A stretch of 64,000 nucleotides of DNA. It comes from Plectrocnemia conspersa. Lineage: Eukaryota > Arthropoda > Insecta > Trichoptera > Polycentropodidae. Position 1 is the stretch's first letter. Every line of letters starts with the position of its first letter. Position numbers and translations under genes: made by a program. The notes beneath the pieces were generated by a model that was not told where the DNA came from, searched no databases, and saw only the letters and a program-made list of their open reading frames with translations. This document shows, in pieces, positions 63,130-64,000 of the stretch. The stretch covers positions 1,054,001 through 1,118,000 of the forward strand of contig VTFK01000085.1 of NCBI GenBank assembly GCA_009617715.1, given 5' to 3'.

Positions 63130-63270
63130 AACGCGGAAAACAGAGAAAAATTTCGTGAAAAACACTCTCTGAGTTTGTGAGCTATGATTTAAATCAATGA
63201 CATTACAATGACACATTTTTATCAAATTCCTTAAAGAAGGCAAACTCAAGTGGCATTAGATAGATTCTTA
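63130..63270. repeat. Dispersed repeat copy (pairs with 28.3-28.5 kb)
   Basis: This is a divergent copy, in the same orientation, of the unit at 28315-28475; both share ATGACA-TACAATG-CAC, TTTTT, AAATTCCT and GGCAAA blocks in order. Neither copy shows coding content or clear termini. Confidence 0.5.
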
Positions 63271-64000
63271 ATTATAAAAAGCCATAAAAAGCAGAGATAA
63301 TTAATGAATTTAATTATTTTAAAATAAATTTTAATAATAGAAGAGGTACGTGTATTTTCTATAATAAGTTAATATTTGTTTTATCTATACCTGATCTTGA
63401 CTGGCATATAATATATTTACTGATACATTTTAAATGAATATAATAATTTTTTTCTATGAAATATATAAGGTTTCATTAGATCTAGTTTTTCATTAATCGA
63501 GAAATGGGAATTAGCATCTTTGATTAATAAAAAAATATATGTTATTATATAAAAATATGTTAATATAGTATTTGATTGTAATAGTAGTCTACAATTGTAA
63601 ATATATTAATATTATTGATAAACAGAGAATTGGATAATCGTTCAAATGAACACACTTTAAAAGGACAATGATCTGTTATTATGGACGCGAATAATCAAAG
63701 GACTTCAAAGGAAATATATAATACATTGATCTATTACTCAGCGTAGAGTTACGAAAAAATTCTGGCTTTTGTATTAATACACAAATCGTAGAGAAAATTA
63801 TCTGTTGCTACTTTATGTTTTGTATATATTAAGCATGATAAAAATAAAATACTTCTTGGGATTATTGAAAAAACACAATTTAAGATCACTGACAGGCAAA
63901 TTTTTAATCGTTGCTCTATGGAAAGCCCCAATATATTTTTGAAATCTGCCGATTTTTACGTGGGGCATTTTATTTTTATCTGATTATTATTGTAGTTTTT

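Larger units (their letters stand above)
57411..64000. other. AT-rich sequence upstream of the known dpr exons
   Basis: No confirmed gene. Items listed separately are an RT linker fragment (58.84 kb), a possible 5' exon or promoter block (60.24-60.66 kb), a tRNA-like repeat (61.1 kb) and a dispersed repeat (63.1 kb). A G+C-richer patch lies at about 59.4-59.6 kb. Since the missing 5' coding exon of dpr lies further along the minus strand, this is probably intron or 5' flank of dpr. Confidence 0.5.

Overview
This is a window of AT-rich nuclear DNA from an arthropod, almost certainly an insect. The evidence is long non-coding stretches with poly(A)/poly(T) and TA runs, GT-AG introns, and an invertebrate-type Dpr immunoglobulin gene. 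It also holds decayed mariner, Tigger/pogo, hAT-like and non-LTR elements of the kinds common in insect genomes. The order of insect cannot be fixed from the sequence alone. No bacterial-type operon, rRNA, CRISPR array or intact tRNA is visible.

The only host gene I can support firmly is on the minus strand. It is the 3' part of a Dpr-family (defective proboscis extension response) cell-surface gene, spread over about 31 kb. Five coding exons join in phase: 50302-50498, 30432-30642, 22933-23060, 20266-20434 and 19140-19297. Together they give a Gly-rich linker, a complete V-type Ig1, a complete Ig2 and a hydrophobic C-terminal tail ending at a stop. The signal-peptide exon is not identified; it lies upstream (above 50.5 kb) or outside the window. 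The introns are about 19.7, 7.4, 2.5 and 1.0 kb and carry transposon relics and scattered G+C-richer islands that may be regulatory.

Layout. 1-1154: minus-strand non-LTR reverse transcriptase relic running off the left edge. 1.2-19.1 kb: sequence downstream of dpr, with mariner and hAT-like relics, a small inverted-repeat element at 7.6 kb, G+C islands, and a possible plus-strand first exon at 14.13 kb. 19.1-50.5 kb: the dpr exons and introns. The first intron holds a mariner relic (35.4-36.0 kb), a decayed repeat-family gene (39.3-40.0 kb), a G+C-rich promoter-like block (40.6-41.1 kb), an internally deleted Tigger element (42885-43901, TA duplications), a second RT relic (46.9-47.5 kb) and a 1.6 kb element with long inverted ends (48.2-49.8 kb). 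50.1-57.4 kb: an anomalous block described next. 57.4-64 kb: AT-rich sequence with another RT fragment, a tRNA-like repeat and a possible 5' exon near 60.3 kb.

The most notable result is that 50.09-57.4 kb appears to contain the same locus twice, in the order A - transposon - B' - A' - B. A (50090-51303) matches A' (55023-56059), and B' (about 53660-55020) matches B (56060-57410). The two versions differ by an inserted 2.35 kb TIR element and a 196 bp indel. B' looks like uncorrected long-read sequence full of inflated homopolymers. The simplest reading is two haplotypes of a heterozygous site stitched end to end, which creates a spurious second, frameshifted copy of a dpr exon.
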